This document shows positions 47,273-55,904 of a stretch of DNA of 64,000 nucleotides, piece by piece. Position 1 is the first letter of the stretch. Every line of letters starts with the position of its first letter. The notes beneath the pieces are model-generated. The model saw only the letters and a list, made by a program, of their open reading frames with translations. It was not told the DNA's origin and did no database searches. Both the position numbers and the translations under genes were made by a program. The DNA is taken from assembly GCA_964371025.1 (NCBI GenBank), contig CAYJKH010000001.1, forward strand, positions 1 to 64,000, read 5' to 3'. The DNA comes from CAYJDP01 sp964371025. Lineage in GTDB: Bacteria > Bacillota_I > Bacilli_A > RF39 > UBA660.

Positions 47273-48451
47273 ATGAAAATAGAAAAAGGTATAGTAAGAG
47301 ATCAAGGTTATCCTGATTATGAATTAACTTATGGTGTATTAGAGGATAATACACAGTATTTTTTCGTGGCAAATGGGACTTTATATAATGGTAATATTAT
47401 TGCAAGTACTGTTTTAAAAGAAGCGATTGGTCATGCTAAAAATACTTCATTAGGGTTAATAGATAGTGAAGGTAAAGTTATAATACCATTTATTAATAAA
47501 ATCTTAAAAGTAGTAAATGAAGATTACTTATTAGTGGAAAAAGAAAAACCAGAAAGTCCTAAAGTATTAGAAGCATTAGGATTAAGAGGAGATCCACTAG
47601 CAGCAACTAGATTAGTGGGAAATGCTGCTGCTATTAAAGAAAAAGTAGTAGCAAATATGGAACCAACTGGAAGATTTATTTTTAATGATCAATTCTCAGA
47701 GGCTGCTATTTATGATTTAGCAGGGAATAATATTATGGGTGATGAATATTTTAGTTTTATTGGACTAGATGAAAAAGGATTCTATTTCTTTAAAAATGAT
47801 TCTGAAACAGATATTGTTACATATAAATTTAATAACGAAGAAGAAACTATTGAAGAGCCGGTAGTACCAGAAATTGATGTTGCTAATTTACCAAGTGATT
47901 TAAATATAGTAGAAGATGCTATTTCTGAAATAACAACTGAAGAAGAACCTAGTGAAGTAGATATTAGTTTTGAACCAGAAGAAATAAAAGAAATCATTGA
48001 AGAACCTATAGAAAATTCAAATCTAAAAGAAGAAAAAATAATTGATGAAGAATATACTCCATTAATGAATATGCAAATAAAAGATTCTATAATGGAAGAT
48101 GTTGCTGGAACTATGAAAAGACTAATTCAACAAAATAAAACACAAAGAGAAACGCTAATAGATTCAAAAGAAGAGATTAGTACTTTACGTGAAGAAAGCA
48201 AAATGATGCAAGATAAAAACTTAGATCAAACTAGAGAAATTAGTTCTTTAAAAGATAAGTTAGAAAAATATGAAAGTATGTTAATGAAGTTAGAGGGAAA
48301 AACAGAGACATTATCTACTCAATTAACAGACATGTCAAAAGATAAAGAAAAATTACTTGAAGAAGTAAAAATATTAAGACCACAAGTTGCTGGTAAAGAG
48401 CAATTGGCAAACTTACTAGAAGTAGCAAATGAAACTTTAGAAAAGTATTAA
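47273..48451 (+). CDS. Cytoplasmic coiled-coil protein, unknown
   Basis: This 392-residue protein has no signal or membrane segment. The N-terminal 190 residues are globular with a WG-repeat-like stretch (SLGLIDSEGKVIIPF). An acidic linker lies at about 200-275, and a long coiled coil of about 110 residues at 280-390 (QTREISSLKDKLEKYESM). It is not assigned to a family; the layout suggests a scaffolding or cell-division role, but that is a guess. It is a single-gene unit. Confidence 0.75.
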   Translation: MKIEKGIVRDQGYPDYELTYGVLEDNTQYFFVANGTLYNGNIIASTVLKEAIGHAKNTSLGLIDSEGKVIIPFINKILKVVNEDYLLVEKEKPESPKVLEALGLRGDPLAATRLVGNAAAIKEKVVANMEPTGRFIFNDQFSEAAIYDLAGNNIMGDEYFSFIGLDEKGFYFFKNDSETDIVTYKFNNEEETIEEPVVPEIDVANLPSDLNIVEDAISEITTEEEPSEVDISFEPEEIKEIIEEPIENSNLKEEKIIDEEYTPLMNMQIKDSIMEDVAGTMKRLIQQNKTQRETLIDSKEEISTLREESKMMQDKNLDQTREISSLKDKLEKYESMLMKLEGKTETLSTQLTDMSKDKEKLLEEVKILRPQVAGKEQLANLLEVANETLEKY

Positions 48452-48481
48452 ACTTGCATAAATAAAATAATAATAATACTA

Positions 48482-48515
48482 AAAAGATATTTTCTTATAA
48501 GAAATATCTTTTTTT
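48482..48515 (+). terminator. Terminator after the coiled-coil gene
   Basis: AAAAGATATTT pairs with AAATATCTTTT around a short loop, with a T tail. Confidence 0.85.
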
Positions 48516-48529
48516 AATTAAAAAAAGTA

Positions 48530-48567
48530 TACCAATTAATCAAAATAGCCTTTTGTATTAATTGGTA
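48530..48567. promoter_or_regulatory. Long hairpin in the ssb leader
   Basis: TACCAATTAAT and ATTAATTGGTA are perfect 11-nt arms. Inside, CAAAA and TTTTG pair around TAGCC with one bulged T, giving about 16 bp. It is not followed by a T run, and a TATAAT (48569-48574) lies just after. It could be an operator or an RNA regulatory stem. Confidence 0.5.
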
Positions 48568-48603
48568 ATATAATATAAAATCACATTGTGAGGAGGTGAT
48601 TTA

Positions 48604-48945
48604 GTGTTAAATCAAGTAGTTTTAGTAGGGCGACTAGTAAGAGATATAGTTGTTAATAAAACAGAAAATGGTAAAAAAGTCACAACAGTATCTCTAGCAA
48701 TTCCCAGAAGTTTTAAAAATATAGAAGGGAATTATGAAACAGATTTTATTGATTGTATATTATGGGAAGCAGTTGCTCAAAATACAGCTGATTACTGTAA
48801 AAAAGGGGATATAGTGGGAATAAAAGGAAGAATTCAATCAAGAATAATAGAGAAAAACAAAGAAGAAAAAGAACATTTAATGGAAGTTATAGCAGAAAAA
48901 GTAACATTTTTATCAAGTAAAAAAGAAGAAGTAAATCCTAAGTAA
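48604..48945 (+). CDS. ssb: Single-stranded DNA-binding protein, short form
   Basis: This 113-residue OB-fold protein starts LNQVVLVGRLVRDI and contains FIDCILWEAVAQNTADYCKKGD and GIKGRIQSR. It ends KKEEVNPK and lacks the acidic DDDIPF-type tail that binds repair and replication partners. It resembles the short second SSB (SsbB) of Bacilli, which acts in transformation, more than the essential long SsbA. A GTG start follows a near-perfect GGAGGTGAT. It is a single-gene unit. Confidence 0.9.
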   Translation: MLNQVVLVGRLVRDIVVNKTENGKKVTTVSLAIPRSFKNIEGNYETDFIDCILWEAVAQNTADYCKKGDIVGIKGRIQSRIIEKNKEEKEHLMEVIAEKVTFLSSKKEEVNPK

Positions 48946-48949
48946 TATA

Positions 48950-48980
48950 AATAGTCTTATAAAAGACTATTTTTTATTTT
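48950..48980 (+). terminator. Terminator of ssb
   Basis: AATAGTCTT-ataa-AAGACTATT is followed by T. Confidence 0.85.
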
Positions 48981-49004
48981 AATATATACATATAGTTATA
49001 GACA

Positions 49005-49013
49005 TGATATAAT
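49005..49013 (+). promoter_or_regulatory. Extended -10 promoter
   Basis: TGATATAAT lies 32 nt before the phosphorylase gene. Confidence 0.6.
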
Positions 49014-49045
49014 TTTATAGAATAAAAGAATAGTAAGGAGCATAT

Positions 49046-50272
49046 ATGGTTATAGATATTATAGATAAGAAAAGATTAGGGAAAAGTCTTTCTTATAATG
49101 AATTAAGTTATATATTTAATGGTTATAAAGAAAAAAGTATTAAAGATTATCAAATGTCAGCATTATTAATGGCAATTTGTATAAATGGAATGAAAGAAAA
49201 GGAAATATTTGATTTAACAAAAGTATTCTTAGAAACAAGTGGTAGATTAGATTTTTCTGATATAGTTGATAATAAAGTAGATAAACACTCAACTGGAGGA
49301 GTTGGAGATAAGACAACTTTAATAGTAGCTCCAATTGTAGCATCACTTGGAATTCCTGTTATAAAAATGAGTGGAAAAGGACTTGGAATAACAGGGGGAA
49401 CTATTGATAAATTAGATTCAATTCCAGGATTTCAAACTAATTTAAGTATTTCTAATATCAAAAAACAAGTAAAAGAGATAGGAATAGCGATAACTTCCCA
49501 AACTTCTAATTTAGTTCCGCTTGATAAAATGATTTATAGTTTAAGAGATGTTAGTGGTACAACTAATTCAATTCCTTTAATTGCAGTTAGTATTATGAGT
49601 AAAAAAATAGCAAGTGGTGCTAATAAATTAGTTCTTGATATTAAGTATGGTAAAGGAGCTTTAATTAGTACTAAAAAAGAAGCAAAACAACTTAGTGATA
49701 TTATGATTAAATTAGGGGAAAAATATAATATTGAGACAGTTTCTATTTTAAGTAATATGGACATTCCTCTAGGGAAAACAATTGGTAATTCACTAGAAGT
49801 AAAAGAAGCTATCGATATTTTAAGTGGAAAAGAAGAAGATAATAACTTAACAAAATTATGTGTTGAACTAGCAACAGAAATGGTAATGTTAGGAAAATCT
49901 ATAAGTTATAACTCGGCAAAGTTATTAGTAAAAAATGCAATAGAAGATAAAAGTGCATATAATAAATTTATGGAATTAGTTGCTTATCAAGGTGGTAACA
50001 CGAAAAAATTAAAAACTACAAGAAAGTCTATTTTTATTAAATCCTCTGTTAAAGGAGAAATTAAAAGTATTAATGCTCATACTTTAGGAAAATTATCATT
50101 AAAACTTGGAGCAGGACGTATTAATAAAGATGATTTAATTAATTATGGAGTAGGTATTAAATTAAATAAATTAGTAGGAGATAAAGTAACTAAAGGAGAA
50201 ACTTTATGTGAAATATTTGTAGAAGATGTTATTAATTTAGATGAAGTAAAAGAAATATTTGAAATTAAATAA
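49046..50272 (+). CDS. pdp: Pyrimidine-nucleoside phosphorylase
   Basis: This 408-residue enzyme of the thymidine/pyrimidine phosphorylase family carries the phosphate-binding signature KHSTGGVGDKT at 80-90. SGKGLGITGGTIDKLDSIPG follows and binds the base, along with KIASGANKLVLDIKYGKGA; the shortest marker is SGKGLGITGGT. It is about 25 residues shorter than Bacillus Pdp, the shortening being at the C-terminus. Role: nucleoside salvage. Whether it prefers thymidine or uridine cannot be told. Confidence 0.93.
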   Translation: MVIDIIDKKRLGKSLSYNELSYIFNGYKEKSIKDYQMSALLMAICINGMKEKEIFDLTKVFLETSGRLDFSDIVDNKVDKHSTGGVGDKTTLIVAPIVASLGIPVIKMSGKGLGITGGTIDKLDSIPGFQTNLSISNIKKQVKEIGIAITSQTSNLVPLDKMIYSLRDVSGTTNSIPLIAVSIMSKKIASGANKLVLDIKYGKGALISTKKEAKQLSDIMIKLGEKYNIETVSILSNMDIPLGKTIGNSLEVKEAIDILSGKEEDNNLTKLCVELATEMVMLGKSISYNSAKLLVKNAIEDKSAYNKFMELVAYQGGNTKKLKTTRKSIFIKSSVKGEIKSINAHTLGKLSLKLGAGRINKDDLINYGVGIKLNKLVGDKVTKGETLCEIFVEDVINLDEVKEIFEIK

Positions 50273-50275
50273 ATA

Positions 50276-50304
50276 TTGTAAATATAATAATATTATTATA
50301 TTAT
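50276..50304 (+). promoter_or_regulatory. Promoter of the first cassette 2 gene
   Basis: TTGTAA (50276-50281) and TATTAT (50299-50304) are 17 nt apart, in very AT-rich DNA with other possible -10s. Confidence 0.45.
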
Positions 50305-50326
50305 TATATTAAAGGAAGGTATGAAA

Positions 50327-51487
50327 ATGGAAAAAATATATATTGAAAACAATAAAAACGGAGATAAAAAACATAAAAATTATATTAATTTGTCAACTAT
50401 TTCATCATTTATATTAGCATTTACAGCAATTGCATTAGTGGGAACTTCTTATTTTCTGGGAAATTCATATGCTTTACCAGAAGTAAAAGAAAGTCTCCCG
50501 GATAATTTTACAACTTCAGTTCCATCTGCTAAAGTTAATGGTAACTCACCAAGTGGAGCATTTCCAATTATGGTTTATAAAACTACTGGAGGAGAACTTG
50601 TATATTGCTTAGAAAGAGATATTAACTATACTGGTAATACTAACTATTCCAAAGATGGTTTAATTGAGGATTATGGTTTATTATATGTAATGGCGAATTC
50701 ATATCCCCATAAAACTTTTAAAGATAAAGCAGGAGTAGCTTACCCTGAAGAAATCCAAGTATGGATAACACAAGCTATGATATGGGAATATTTACATGAT
50801 ATAGGAGCGGCTAACAATACATCTGATACTGCTATGACTCTAGATTTATTAGAGAGTATAAGAGAATTAGATATAGATGATGGGAATATTGCAAATGCAA
50901 TTGATTTAGATGACTCTGTTTATAATTTATATATGAAAGATATTATAAATGTTGCCAAAACTTTAAAAACTCCACAAGGTAATTTATCTATAACAGCACA
51001 AAATGATAAAATGACTTTAACAAATGAAGGTAAATATTATCAAAGTTCATTAATTACAGTAACAGGAAGTCCTTCTGATAATTTCATTGGACATAAAATA
51101 TCATTTACTGGTCCAAAAGATACGGTATTAATATCAGAAAATGGAGATATTATTACCAATCTTGATTTTGTTACACCAAATACAAAATTTTATGTAAGAG
51201 TTCCAGTTGAGTCGGTTGATGAAAATAATAAAGTTATTAAATTAAGTACAACAGGATCTTTTAGATTATATGAAGGTTATTACTACAAATCACCAGGAGC
51301 TCAGACAATATCTTCAGTACATACTGTAGATAAACAATTAAGTCAAGGATTAGAAATTCCGATTAACTTAGAAATTAAAGCTCCAGATACGAAAGTAGAT
51401 ACTTCAATTATTATATACATTGTAGCAGGAGTAATCTTTGTTGCCGGAGTAATAATTATTGTAAGAAGTTCAAAGCCTAGAAAATAA
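50327..51487 (+). CDS. Thioester-domain surface protein A of cassette 2
   Basis: This 386-residue protein has a charged N-terminus of about 22 residues and a signal segment at about 23-49. Its thioester domain has Cys94 (LVYCLERD) and Gln149 (ITQAMIWEYL). The shared middle domain lies at about 228-300 (NEGKYYQSS ... VPVESV). The C-terminal signal has APDT (352-355), a hydrophobic segment and the tail RSSKPRK. The motif APDTK lacks the Gly of LPxTG. ATG 50327 follows GGAAGG by 7 nt; ATG 50321 is the alternative. It has its own terminator. Confidence 0.85.
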   Translation: MEKIYIENNKNGDKKHKNYINLSTISSFILAFTAIALVGTSYFLGNSYALPEVKESLPDNFTTSVPSAKVNGNSPSGAFPIMVYKTTGGELVYCLERDINYTGNTNYSKDGLIEDYGLLYVMANSYPHKTFKDKAGVAYPEEIQVWITQAMIWEYLHDIGAANNTSDTAMTLDLLESIRELDIDDGNIANAIDLDDSVYNLYMKDIINVAKTLKTPQGNLSITAQNDKMTLTNEGKYYQSSLITVTGSPSDNFIGHKISFTGPKDTVLISENGDIITNLDFVTPNTKFYVRVPVESVDENNKVIKLSTTGSFRLYEGYYYKSPGAQTISSVHTVDKQLSQGLEIPINLEIKAPDTKVDTSIIIYIVAGVIFVAGVIIIVRSSKPRK

Positions 51488-51513
51488 AAAGAGTAAAATC
51501 TTTTTATTTTTTT
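51481..51513 (+). terminator. Terminator after thioester protein A
   Basis: AAAATAAAAAGA-gtaaaa-TCTTTTTATTTT is followed by TTT. The stop codon is in the left arm. Confidence 0.8.
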
Positions 51514-51606
51514 GTAAACTTTTTGTCAACGAAGTCAATTTACTTGTAAAACGCTTGATAATGTGTAAAGAAGAGTGTAATATAACATTAAAGGAAGGTG
51601 TATTAT

Positions 51607-52671
51607 ATGAAAAATAATATTAAAAAAATTACAAAACTTACTATGATAATAGCAGTATTTGCTACTATGATCTTTAGTAGTATTGCCCCTGTAAAGGCAA
51701 CATCATTTTTAGATAAGTTTACAACAGCAACAATTGGTGCTAAAACAACAGGATCAGGCGGAACTACTCCAATTGCAGTATTTGAATACACTACTACTAG
51801 TGGTCAAATAGTTTATTGTTTGGAAAGGGATATTAACTTTGTAGCAGGAAGAGAATTTAATAAAAGTGAATTAATTAATGATTATGGATTAATGCATGTT
51901 ATGTCAAATGTTTATCCACATAAAAAATTCACTGATTCAACTGGGGCTGAATTACCAAAAGGGCACCAAGTTTGGATATCTCAAGTAATGATTTGGGAAT
52001 ATTTATACCAAACAAAAGCAGCTAATAATACTTCAACAACTTCTAATTCATTAGAATCTATTAAAGATATTAATAAATTATTAACAGGAGATACAATAAC
52101 GGACGAAGTAACTTATTCTAAATCTTTATATGAATTATATATGAAAGAAATTTTAGAAAAAGCTTATACTATAAAAGAACCAAATCCAAGTGTAAATATG
52201 GAAACTACAAGTAAATATATGACTTTATCGAGTGATGGTAAATATTATATGAGTAGTGCCATTAATATTACAACTTCAGATAGTGGAACTTACGGGCTAA
52301 AAGTAGAAGGTCCAACTGGAACACAAATAGTAGATAAAGATGGGAAAGTTGTAACAACAGGAATGCCGTCACAAGTATTTATTAAAATACCAGTTGATTC
52401 AGTTACAGAAACTAATAAAAAAATAACACTAACTGCAACAGGAGATGCTAAAGCTTATGAAGGATATTATTATAAAGCGACTGGAGCACAAACTATTGCC
52501 TTTGTTGATACAAAAGATATCGGAGTAGATATTCCAATTACTTTAGAAATAAAAGCGCCAGATACAGCTATAGATGTTTCGAATTCAACTTATGTAATTG
52601 GAGCATTAATAATAGCAATAGGAGCATTTGCAGTAATTAATAGTAATAGAAAAAAAACAAGTCGTAGATAA
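51607..52671 (+). CDS. Thioester-domain surface protein B of cassette 2
   Basis: This 354-residue paralogue of protein A has a signal peptide at 1-31. The thioester pair is Cys71 (IVYCLERD) and Gln126 (ISQVMIWEYL). The middle domain runs at about 205-270 (SDGKYYMSS ... IPVDSV). The sorting signal is APDT (317-320), followed by a hydrophobic segment and the tail NRKKTSRR. It has no Cna-type domain, unlike the cassette 1 adhesin. ATG 51607 follows GGAAGG by 7-8 nt. Its own terminator separates it from protein C. Confidence 0.86.
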   Translation: MKNNIKKITKLTMIIAVFATMIFSSIAPVKATSFLDKFTTATIGAKTTGSGGTTPIAVFEYTTTSGQIVYCLERDINFVAGREFNKSELINDYGLMHVMSNVYPHKKFTDSTGAELPKGHQVWISQVMIWEYLYQTKAANNTSTTSNSLESIKDINKLLTGDTITDEVTYSKSLYELYMKEILEKAYTIKEPNPSVNMETTSKYMTLSSDGKYYMSSAINITTSDSGTYGLKVEGPTGTQIVDKDGKVVTTGMPSQVFIKIPVDSVTETNKKITLTATGDAKAYEGYYYKATGAQTIAFVDTKDIGVDIPITLEIKAPDTAIDVSNSTYVIGALIIAIGAFAVINSNRKKTSRR

Positions 52672-52675
52672 ATTT

Positions 52676-52700
52676 AAAAGAACTTAACAGTTCTTTTTTT
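52676..52700 (+). terminator. Terminator after thioester protein B
   Basis: AAAAGAAC-ttaaca-GTTCTTTT is followed by T. Confidence 0.8.
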
Positions 52701-52701
52701 C

Positions 52702-52730
52702 TTGATAAAATGTTTTTTTTAAGTTATTAT
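52702..52730 (+). promoter_or_regulatory. Promoter of protein C, sortase and membrane protein
   Basis: TTGATA (52702-52707) and TATTAT (52725-52730) are 17 nt apart, 24 nt before ATG 52755. Confidence 0.6.
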
Positions 52731-52754
52731 ATATATAGTAAAGAAGGTAGAATT

Positions 52755-53918
52755 ATGGGTAAAATAAATACTAAAAATTTAATACTTATTGTAAGTAGTT
52801 TATTATTAATAATAGGAATAGGAATATATTATTTTAATCAACCATCATCTGCTCAAAAAGACTCTATTAGTCTAAAAGAATATAGTGAATATTTTGCAGT
52901 TACTATATTTAATAATGATTCAAAATATTATTCGGATCGTAATAATAGAATTAAAATAACACCTTATATAGATGAAAACAATAATTTTGTTTATACTCCA
53001 TACATTTATGATGATTCATCTAGTGCTACGCTTAATACATTTTTACAAGAACAATTGATTACTGATCCAGGATATAAATATCTATTAGAAAATATATTTC
53101 CTAAAGTGGAGTGGGATAATAAATATTACTCTCCAGAACTAAAAGAAATTGATTTAAATGATTATGAAGATCCTATAACTAAGGAACCAGATTATGTGAT
53201 GTCACAATTAATTATATGGGCATATTACTACACTAAATACCCTGAAGAAGATAAAAATGAATATCTTAATAAAATAAAAGAAACTAAGTATATATTTTTT
53301 CAAGATGATGAGGTAAATGTAGATATTTATGGCGATTTATATGATGAAGTTATTAAGGATTTGGTTGATGAAGCCCTTCGTCAAAATGAACAGCCAGTTA
53401 TAGACCCAGTTGTTAATGTTGTTAATACTGACAAAAATATAGCAGTAACTACAGATGAAGAATATTATCAAACAGGTGCTATAAATATAAGTAAGAGTAA
53501 TATAGAAAATTATATTGATCATGAATTTATAATTAATGGACCAAAAGGAACTTATTTAATAGATGGTGATGGTAATAAAATAGAAGGAAAAACTACAGCT
53601 ACCGAAGTTTATGCAAGAATTCCAATTGATAATGTTACCGATGAAAATAAAGTAGTAGTATTAAATATGATATCTTATTATGAGACAGATGAATTAGTTA
53701 CATATGTTGATTCTAATGGAAATAGTTTAATATCTGTAAAACCAGTTATAAAAACGTTAAATAGTACTATTAATGTTCCTTTATTATTAAAAATAAATGT
53801 GCCAGATACTAATATATTTGTATCTAATAGTATTTATTTTATTGGAGCAATATTTTTATTATTAGGAGCAGGAGTGATTTATTTATATGAGAGAAGAAAA
53901 AAGAAAATTAAAGAATAG
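52755..53918 (+). CDS. Cysteine-free thioester-domain paralogue C
   Basis: This 387-residue protein follows proteins A and B in layout: signal segment at about 8-28, an N-terminal domain, the shared middle domain (about 231-295) and a sorting signal with VPDT (349-352), a membrane segment and the tail ERRKKKIKE. In the thioester domain the Gln is kept (Gln151, MSQLIIWAYY), but the position of the reactive Cys is Thr81 (FVYTPYIYDD). No Cys occurs anywhere in the protein, so it cannot form a thioester. It is transcribed with the sortase, whose gene it overlaps by 32 nt, unlike A and B. A structural or basal subunit role is possible. Confidence 0.82.
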   Translation: MGKINTKNLILIVSSLLLIIGIGIYYFNQPSSAQKDSISLKEYSEYFAVTIFNNDSKYYSDRNNRIKITPYIDENNNFVYTPYIYDDSSSATLNTFLQEQLITDPGYKYLLENIFPKVEWDNKYYSPELKEIDLNDYEDPITKEPDYVMSQLIIWAYYYTKYPEEDKNEYLNKIKETKYIFFQDDEVNVDIYGDLYDEVIKDLVDEALRQNEQPVIDPVVNVVNTDKNIAVTTDEEYYQTGAINISKSNIENYIDHEFIINGPKGTYLIDGDGNKIEGKTTATEVYARIPIDNVTDENKVVVLNMISYYETDELVTYVDSNGNSLISVKPVIKTLNSTINVPLLLKINVPDTNIFVSNSIYFIGAIFLLLGAGVIYLYERRKKKIKE

Positions 53919-54534
53919 TCACTTAATAATCATTGGAGTTATTTTAATGTTAATAGGAGTTACAATATTATCTTCTAATTACATTTTAAAATTAAAAAAT
54001 GAAGTTTTTACTGATGCCCTTATTATGATTTATAACGATAAAGGTGAAGTTGTAAATGAAATATTAAATGATGTTCCGGAAGTGGATGTCGTTAATGATA
54101 TACCTAATGCTCCTAAAGCAAAAAAAATAGATTATTCTAAGTACTTGGGAGTTTTAGAAATACCTAAAATTAGTTTGAAGAGTGGCTTTTATGATTTAGA
54201 TTCTAAATATAATAACATTGAAAAAAATGTTACACTTTCACTAGGGTCAAGAATGCCAGATGTTGAAAATGGTAACTTAATATTAATGGCACATTCTGGT
54301 AATGCTTACATTGCTTATTTTGCCTATTTATATAAATTAAAAGTAAATGATAAAATGTATGTTACTTATAATAATATAAAATATGAATATGAATTAGTAG
54401 ATATTTACGATGTTGAAAAAACAGGAACGGTTGAAATAAAGAGAAATTATAGTAAAAAAACACTAACTTTAATTACATGTACAAAAGATAGTGATACTAA
54501 ACAAACTGTATATATAGCAGAAATGGTAGAATAG
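53887..54534 (+). CDS. Sortase of cassette 2 (Arg replaced by Gln)
   Basis: This 215-residue sortase has a membrane anchor at about 12-34 and a stalk to about 82. The catalytic domain begins YLGVLEIPKISL and has His136 (MAHSGN) and Cys198 (TLITC). The usual Arg position holds Gln206 (DTKQTVYIA), as in the cassette 1 sortase. The two enzymes share LEIPKI, FYD, PDV.. GNL and KTLTLITCT, so they are close paralogues. Likely substrates are proteins A, B and C. No good ribosome binding site is seen, so translation is probably coupled to protein C. Confidence 0.9.
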   Translation: MREEKRKLKNSHLIIIGVILMLIGVTILSSNYILKLKNEVFTDALIMIYNDKGEVVNEILNDVPEVDVVNDIPNAPKAKKIDYSKYLGVLEIPKISLKSGFYDLDSKYNNIEKNVTLSLGSRMPDVENGNLILMAHSGNAYIAYFAYLYKLKVNDKMYVTYNNIKYEYELVDIYDVEKTGTVEIKRNYSKKTLTLITCTKDSDTKQTVYIAEMVE

Positions 54535-54542
54535 GAGGAAAT

Positions 54543-55118
54543 ATGACATTTAATTTAATTGATCAACTTCAAATAATATTTAATTATATATTTTCATCTT
54601 TTTTAGGATTAGAATTATTTATATTTGTTATTTTATTTACAGCAGTTTTAATTTTAAATATATTTTATGATTATAAAATAATTAAAGTTTGTTCATTATC
54701 TCTTATGATAGCTTTTATAATTGGAATATTTATATTTAATAGAGATTATGTGATAGATAGCATTTCTTTATTTATTAAATTTATAATAGAATATATATAT
54801 TTTCCTTCTATATTAATGTATTTTTTAATCATAGTAGCAGTAACTATATATATGATTATTAATATGTATTCAACTAAAATATCAAAAAGAAAGAAAATTT
54901 TTAATTATTCTGTATTTTCAATTCTATACTTTTGCTTTTTTTCATTCTTAGCTATTTCTATAATAGGGGAATTTGATTTATCAAATGAAAGCATTTTATA
55001 CCAAGATGAGGTTATATTAGCCTTAATTCAAGTAAGTAATTTATTTTTATTTTCTTTTATTATATTTGATCTTATATATCATTTATATAAGTTTCTACAA
55101 AAAAAAGATAAAGAATAG
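54543..55118 (+). CDS. Sortase-associated polytopic membrane protein, short form
   Basis: This 191-residue protein with about five membrane segments is of no recognised family. It is homologous to the membrane half of the gene at 12218: both open with an amphipathic LIDQLQIIFN/FLDKIRIILD helix, share EYIYFPSILMY versus VMIYFPNISLY, and end with a V-SN/SS-LFLF segment. It lacks the long charged tail. In both cassettes it directly follows the sortase (here by 8 nt), so it may help sorting or pilus-like assembly. Confidence 0.75.
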   Translation: MTFNLIDQLQIIFNYIFSSFLGLELFIFVILFTAVLILNIFYDYKIIKVCSLSLMIAFIIGIFIFNRDYVIDSISLFIKFIIEYIYFPSILMYFLIIVAVTIYMIINMYSTKISKRKKIFNYSVFSILYFCFFSFLAISIIGEFDLSNESILYQDEVILALIQVSNLFLFSFIIFDLIYHLYKFLQKKDKE

Positions 55119-55166
55119 TGCTATTTTAAAAAGGTAGTGTTAATATAAAGAGGAAAGGAGTAAATC

Positions 55167-55580
55167 ATGAATAATAAAATGTTAAAAGTAGTAGGAGTTC
55201 TTATGATAATTTTTGGGGGACTTGGAGTATTACTTAGTGGTTTTGCTTTTTTAGGATTATCTATGTTTATGGATACTATAAAGGCATCTGGAGAAATTGT
55301 TGATGAAACAATAGTTTATGGAAGTTTAGCAATTGGAATTGTTTATGCAATATTACAACTAGCAACAGGAATTATTGCAGTTATAAATTATCAAGAACCT
55401 GAAAAAGCTAAATTAATTATTATCTTAGGTTTTATATTAGTGGCTATAAATATTATTTCTACAATAATGGTATTATCATATGAAGAAACTAATATTTTAA
55501 GTATATTAATTAGTTTTGTATTACCAACTTTATTGATAATTGCAGGATTTAATGGTAAAAAAGCATTGAATAGTAAATAA
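55167..55580 (+). CDS. Small four-helix membrane protein
   Basis: This 137-residue protein has four membrane segments (about 7-31, 47-69, 79-101, 106-128), resembling DUF4064-type small membrane proteins. A good AGGAAAGGAG ribosome binding site precedes it, 48 nt after the previous gene. No promoter is evident, so it may be the last gene of the cassette 2 transcript. Function unknown. Confidence 0.7.
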   Translation: MNNKMLKVVGVLMIIFGGLGVLLSGFAFLGLSMFMDTIKASGEIVDETIVYGSLAIGIVYAILQLATGIIAVINYQEPEKAKLIIILGFILVAINIISTIMVLSYEETNILSILISFVLPTLLIIAGFNGKKALNSK

Positions 55581-55597
55581 ATAATATATATTTTAAT

Positions 55598-55627
55598 ACT
55601 TATACATTTTATGTATAAGTTTTTTTG
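55598..55627 (+). terminator. Terminator of cassette 2
   Basis: ACTTATACAT-ttt-ATGTATAAGT is followed by TTTTTT. Confidence 0.85.
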
Positions 55628-55904
55628 TACAAATTTTTACTGTAAAGTTTACTGTTTGATAAATTATAAATCTATTGAGTATATAGTGATTTCAAAATTG
55701 ATTTACACTCTATTTAGAACTTTTTCAAAAAAAGAAAACAATAAATCAATCCTTATTGACATCCATTAAAATAATAGATACAATATATTTGTATATTATA
55801 GAGAGAGTAGCAAAGTCAGATAGACTACTATAATCTAAATGCTATATATTATTATATTGTCTATACTAATATACTAAAAATCTTTAAACAAAGGATATAA
55901 GTGT
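55628..55904 (+). other. Intergenic region with long leader
   Basis: No gene is seen here. It holds the consensus promoter at 55756-55784, then a leader of about 110 nt to the ATG at 55905. The leader has a short possible stem (AGTC-agata-GACT near 55818-55830) but no recognised riboswitch. The part before the promoter is plain AT-rich DNA. Confidence 0.6.
55756..55784 (+). promoter_or_regulatory. Consensus sigma-A promoter of TasA-like cluster 2
   Basis: TTGACA (55756-55761) and TACAAT (55779-55784) are exactly 17 nt apart. It is the only perfect -35 among the promoters assigned in this window, which suggests strong expression of the secreted proteins downstream. Confidence 0.8.

Noticed and set aside
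55792..55904. Possible riboswitch in the leader of TasA-like cluster 2
   Set aside because: I found no conserved riboswitch core or terminator/antiterminator pair. Only one short stem is visible.
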